Source: Rhinopithecus roxellana (lineage: Eukaryota > Chordata > Mammalia > Primates > Cercopithecidae). From it: 64,000 nt of DNA. The stretch covers positions 122,348,978 to 122,412,977 of the forward strand of contig NC_044553.1 of NCBI RefSeq assembly GCF_007565055.1. Direction: 5' to 3'. Position 1 is the first letter of the stretch, and every line of letters starts with the position of its first letter. Of the stretch, positions 60,633-64,000 are shown piece by piece. The notes beneath the pieces are model-generated. The model was not told where the DNA came from, did not search any database, and saw only the letters and a program-made list of their open reading frames with translations. The translations under genes and the position numbers were made by a program.

Positions 60633-61169
60633 CAGCCACCCCAACCTTCAGCAACCACCACCCTGATCAATCAGCAGCTGTCAAGGGAAGACCCTCACTG
60701 AAGGCTCAGATCATCATTAGCAGTTTTTAGTAATAAAGTACTTTTTAATTAAGATGTGTACATTTTTTAAAATATGCTATTGCACAGTTAATGGATTACA
60801 GTATAGCAGTCTATTCTGTGAATCACTTTATTGTAACATTCACTATATTGCAGTGGTCTGGAACCAAACCCACATTATCTCTTTGATATGCCTGTAGTAA
60901 AATGTGAGAGAAGACAGATAAGTGGAAGAAGAAATTATTACATCAAAAGAAACAAGAACTTAAAGATTTGGAAAATTCTTAGTCTGTCCACATGGCAAAT
61001 AAAAAATAAAAATGAGAAAGTATGTCCAGAAGAGAGAACCAAGGGTGTGGCTCAGTGAAGGGAATACAAGCAGAAACACCTACACCACCAGCTTACACTG
61101 AAGGGGATGAGAGAGGGAAGAAATCAAGGAAGGTGGTGGCACTTCTTAGACTCTGCAGACGAGGACAAT
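60633..61169. other. Intergenic sequence, no feature recognised
   Basis: No gene recognised. Confidence 0.4.
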
Positions 61170-61777
61170 GGTGCTAATTGGCTGTGAACGTGGACTGTTC
61201 ATCAAGAAAATGGAAGAACGACCTGGAAGGTGTTTCAGAGAACAGCAGGGCTGCCTCCTTGTCTTCAAAGGGTCAGACTCCAGCCACCACTTTGGTTTCA
61301 GCAGGCAGATGGCCTCCACCAGAAGCACTGGGGTAGGTCTGCTCTACAGAGCTATAGGAGTAGGGCTGCCCTGCAGGGCCCAGAGGCAAAGGTGCTGCCC
61401 CACTAGATCCATAGGTAGGGGATTAAGCCCAGGAGGATTTTCCTGTCAAGCCTTAAGATCTGATGGAGCTTATCTTGCTGGGTCTTGGACTTGCTTGGAA
61501 CCCATTGTCCCTTTTTTCTTTCTGACTTCTCCCCTTTGAAACGGGAATATACGTCCTAAGCCTGTCCCACTATTGTAGTTAGGAAGCACAGAATTTGTCA
61601 GTTCACAGGTTTACAGCTAGAGAGGACCTCACCCATAGCTGATTTGGATGACATCTAGATGAGAATTTGAGCTTAGATTGATTCTGGAATGAATAAGAAC
61701 TTGGGGGCTGTTGGAATGGTGGTTCGTGTATTTTGTACGTGAGAAGAACATAAATTTGAGGAGGCCTGAGAGTGGAA
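61170..61777 (+). mobile_element. MaLR (ERVL-related) internal region, 3' remnant
   Basis: Ordered blocks typical of MLT1/THE1 internal sequence: 'gcagatggcctccaccagaa', 'aagatctgatggagcttatc', 'tctgacttctcccctttgaa', 'cacaggtttacagctagaga', and a purine-rich 'gaggcctgagagtggaa' just before the LTR. Non-coding; MaLR elements carry no functional genes. Confidence 0.75.
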
Positions 61778-62178
61778 TGCTATGGATTGAATTGTGCCCC
61801 CCTCTAATCCATATGTTGGAACACTAAACCCCAGTGTGGCTGTATTCAGAGACAGGGCCTTTAAAAAGATAATTAAGGTTAAATAAGGTCATAAGGGTGG
61901 GACCCTAATCCAATAGAACCAGTGTCCTTACAAGAAGAGGAAGAGACATCAGCAATCTGTCTCTCTCTGCACACACACACAGAGGCCAAAGGCCATGTGA
62001 GCACACTGTGAGAAGGTGGCTGTCTACAAGCCAGGAAGAGAGCCCTCACCAAAAACCAAGTTTTCTCGTGTTTTCAGCATAGACTTCTAGAACCTAGAAT
62101 TGTGAGAAATAAGTTTCAGTTGTTCATGCTGCCGAGCCTGTGTTATTTTGTTATGGCAGCCTGAGCAGACTGAAGACA
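61778..62178 (+). mobile_element. MLT1-like MaLR 3' LTR
   Basis: Begins tgctatggattgaattgtg, contains 'gaccctaatccaatagaacc', 'acaagaagaggaagagacat' and 'ttgttatggcagcctgagca', and ends near 'actgaagaca'. It is the sense counterpart of the antisense LTR at 22745. Its internal region is attached on the left, so it is the 3' LTR. A 5' LTR was not seen. Confidence 0.85.
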
Positions 62179-63189
62179 GAAGGTATATTTCAGCAGCATG
62201 TACAAACATGAAAATAAGAATCCAAAGATAAGAAAGAGACAGAATTGTTGATGTAGCCATCAAAACAGTTTGAACATATAGTTTTAGGTATAAATATGTT
62301 ATAAACATAGTAACAAATTGCATGCAAAATCCAATGTTTTTCAAAAGAACATTTAAATATCAAAGATCAATTATACATTGTTTAAAAATATCAGACAAAT
62401 TCCCAAAGATTCCGAAGTATCTTGTGGAGAGGGGTGAGGCAGTTGGAGAGAGTGAACATCAAAGGAAGGAAAGATATGCTAAATTCTTCATTGAAAATGG
62501 AAAAAAATAAAACGTCACTTTTTCATACCTTTGCTAGAAAATTTATGATTATGTAAATATAAATAATTAGGCTTAAGCATTTTTTTATATATTCAAAAAT
62601 AGATTGAGTGCCTGGGATTTTGAATAAGAGGTGGTATCTGCTCTCCTGTAGCAAACTGGCTAGTGGGGAAACCAAACTAACCAGAAACCAACAACAAATG
62701 GTGTTAAGGATGGAGAAAGATAAGAGACAATGTCCTGTGCACTGCTGGGCCAGGGAGGCCCTTTCTGCAGGATTGGCTTGTGTGCTGCACCCCGAGAAAG
62801 GTGAAGGCCCAGCCATGTGAAGAGAGGGGCAATGTGTGTTCCAGGGAGGCACGGAGACTGGAGGGGCCTGAATTGGCAAGGAATGGAACAAGGGGCCAAG
62901 TAGCTGAGCAGTTAGTGAGAGGGAACATCCAGCGGGAGAATGGAGGAGGAGGGGAAGACCTGATTAAACAGCTCATGTGAAGAAGTGTGGATCTCCACTA
63001 GAAGCATGAAGCAGGTAGGAGTCCCTGAAGTGTGAGAATGTGTGTGCATGTACGTGTGTGTGTGTGAGAGGGAGAGATTAATATATTCAACAAGATTCAA
63101 AAATCACGTTAAAACACTATCATAAATTATGCAATGGGAAGCCTCACTTCTCTTGTCAACCTCATCACCTTCACACTCAAGTAAAGATA
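62179..63189. other. Intergenic sequence with short (TG)n
   Basis: No gene recognised. A tg-rich run lies at about 63037-63066. Overlapping short frames on both strands look like chance. Confidence 0.4.
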
Positions 63190-63620
63190 GATTTTTCTTT
63201 CTTTCTTTATATAAAAAAGACAGCATACTATAAAATACTATTTTCAACTTTCTTTTTCATTAACAGTATATCCTGGAGATATTTTCATATCAGCATATGG
63301 AGGGCTTCCTCAAAAGTGTTTTCACTGCTTCCAAGTGTTCCACTGTGTTGATTAACATAGCTTATTTATCCAGTTTCCTCTTGATGGGATTTTGAGTTGT
63401 CTGTAAATTGTGTTGTTTCAGTGCTGCTTACAATAAGTTTGTGCATTTATTACTTTGCATGTGTGCAAATACACACAAAAGACAAATTCCTGGAAGGCAT
63501 TACTGAGTCAAAGGGTAGTTGCATTTGTCATATAGACAGATATTCCCAATTTCCCTGCATTGTGTTCTGTAACATTTTGCATTTTCACAAGAAGTGGATG
63601 AAGCACCTGTTTCCTTAAGC
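63190..63620 (-). mobile_element. L1M 3' fragment, antisense
   Basis: Blocks 'gtatatcctggagatatttt', 'cttatttatccagtttcctc', 'tgagtcaaagggtagttgca' follow the antisense 3' end of old L1 families. Confidence 0.6.
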
Positions 63621-64000
63621 AAAGGAGCGACATAATGGACTTACAATGACAAAAGTCTACTCAAAGAGAATGCATGGGAGGTAGGGGAGATGACTTAGGC
63701 CTTGCAATTGACCTTGGAAGAGCTATGGGTGCAGGGGAAGCAGAGAGAAGTGAATAAAGTGATATGCATTTTCTTAGAATCTGCAGGACTTGCTGATGAC
63801 TTGGTTGTGGGGAGTGAGGGAAAGGAGGAAAAAAGAGTGGCTCCTTGGGGTGGGACAGGAGAGCATGTGGGAACAAGAGTGCAATAACCAACCTGTTAGG
63901 GGTGAGTGAGTCCCCTACGGGACGTCCAAACTGAGCTTTCCAGCAGTCAGTCTCACAGAAGAGAGATTGCACCTGGAGCTGTGGATTGGGGCCGGGACAT
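63621..64000. other. Intergenic sequence, no feature recognised
   Basis: No gene or repeat recognised up to the window edge. Confidence 0.4.

Overview
This is primate nuclear DNA, most likely from an Old World monkey (macaque, baboon or guenon type). It is dominated by Alu and L1 elements. Several Alus with clean target-site duplications (near 1341, 12013 and 18689) carry the 3'-half signature 'gagatccggccactgcac' that I associate with cercopithecoid AluY lineages, and a full-length L1 resembles, but is not, human L1HS. There are no bacterial-type genes, operons or CRISPR arrays.

The only host gene I can identify is CHRNA7 (neuronal nicotinic acetylcholine receptor subunit alpha-7), on the minus strand. 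Exon 1 (coding part 16848-16902) and exon 2 (16460-16599) lie in a CpG island with a GC-box, Egr-type and E-box-rich promoter at about 16940-17110. Exon 3 and later exons are not found, so positions 1-16459 are the beginning of large intron 2 and everything above about 17.1 kb is 5' flank, apparently intergenic.

Layout. 0-16.4 kb: CHRNA7 intron 2, built from two ancient sense L1M elements (about 1.0-3.5 kb and 4.0-11.1 kb) invaded by MER5A, MER1-type hAT, FLAM and Alu copies, then a more unique stretch with MIRs. 16.4-18.1 kb: CHRNA7 exons, promoter and CpG island. 18.7-35 kb: Alus and mostly antisense ancient L1, an MLT1 LTR, a complete solo LTR with a 5-bp target-site duplication, and a small GC-rich retro-insertion at 34.55 kb that I read as a piece of 28S rRNA. 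35-48.9 kb: more Alu, MIR and antisense L1 layers. 48937-55123: one full-length young L1 with intact ORF1, an ORF2 broken by a single frameshift, and a perfect 15-bp target-site duplication. 55-64 kb: rearranged old L1, Alus, and a MaLR element (internal remnant plus 3' LTR).

The most notable observations are the 28S rRNA-derived retro-insertion with poly(A) and 13-bp duplications (34538-34644), the nearly intact L1 with one lesion, a 265-bp AT-rich palindrome that inverts a piece of L1 ORF2 (8570-8834), and a 72-bp duplicate lying just outside a solo LTR. Names of old repeat families rest on recalled consensus sequences and were not checked against a library.
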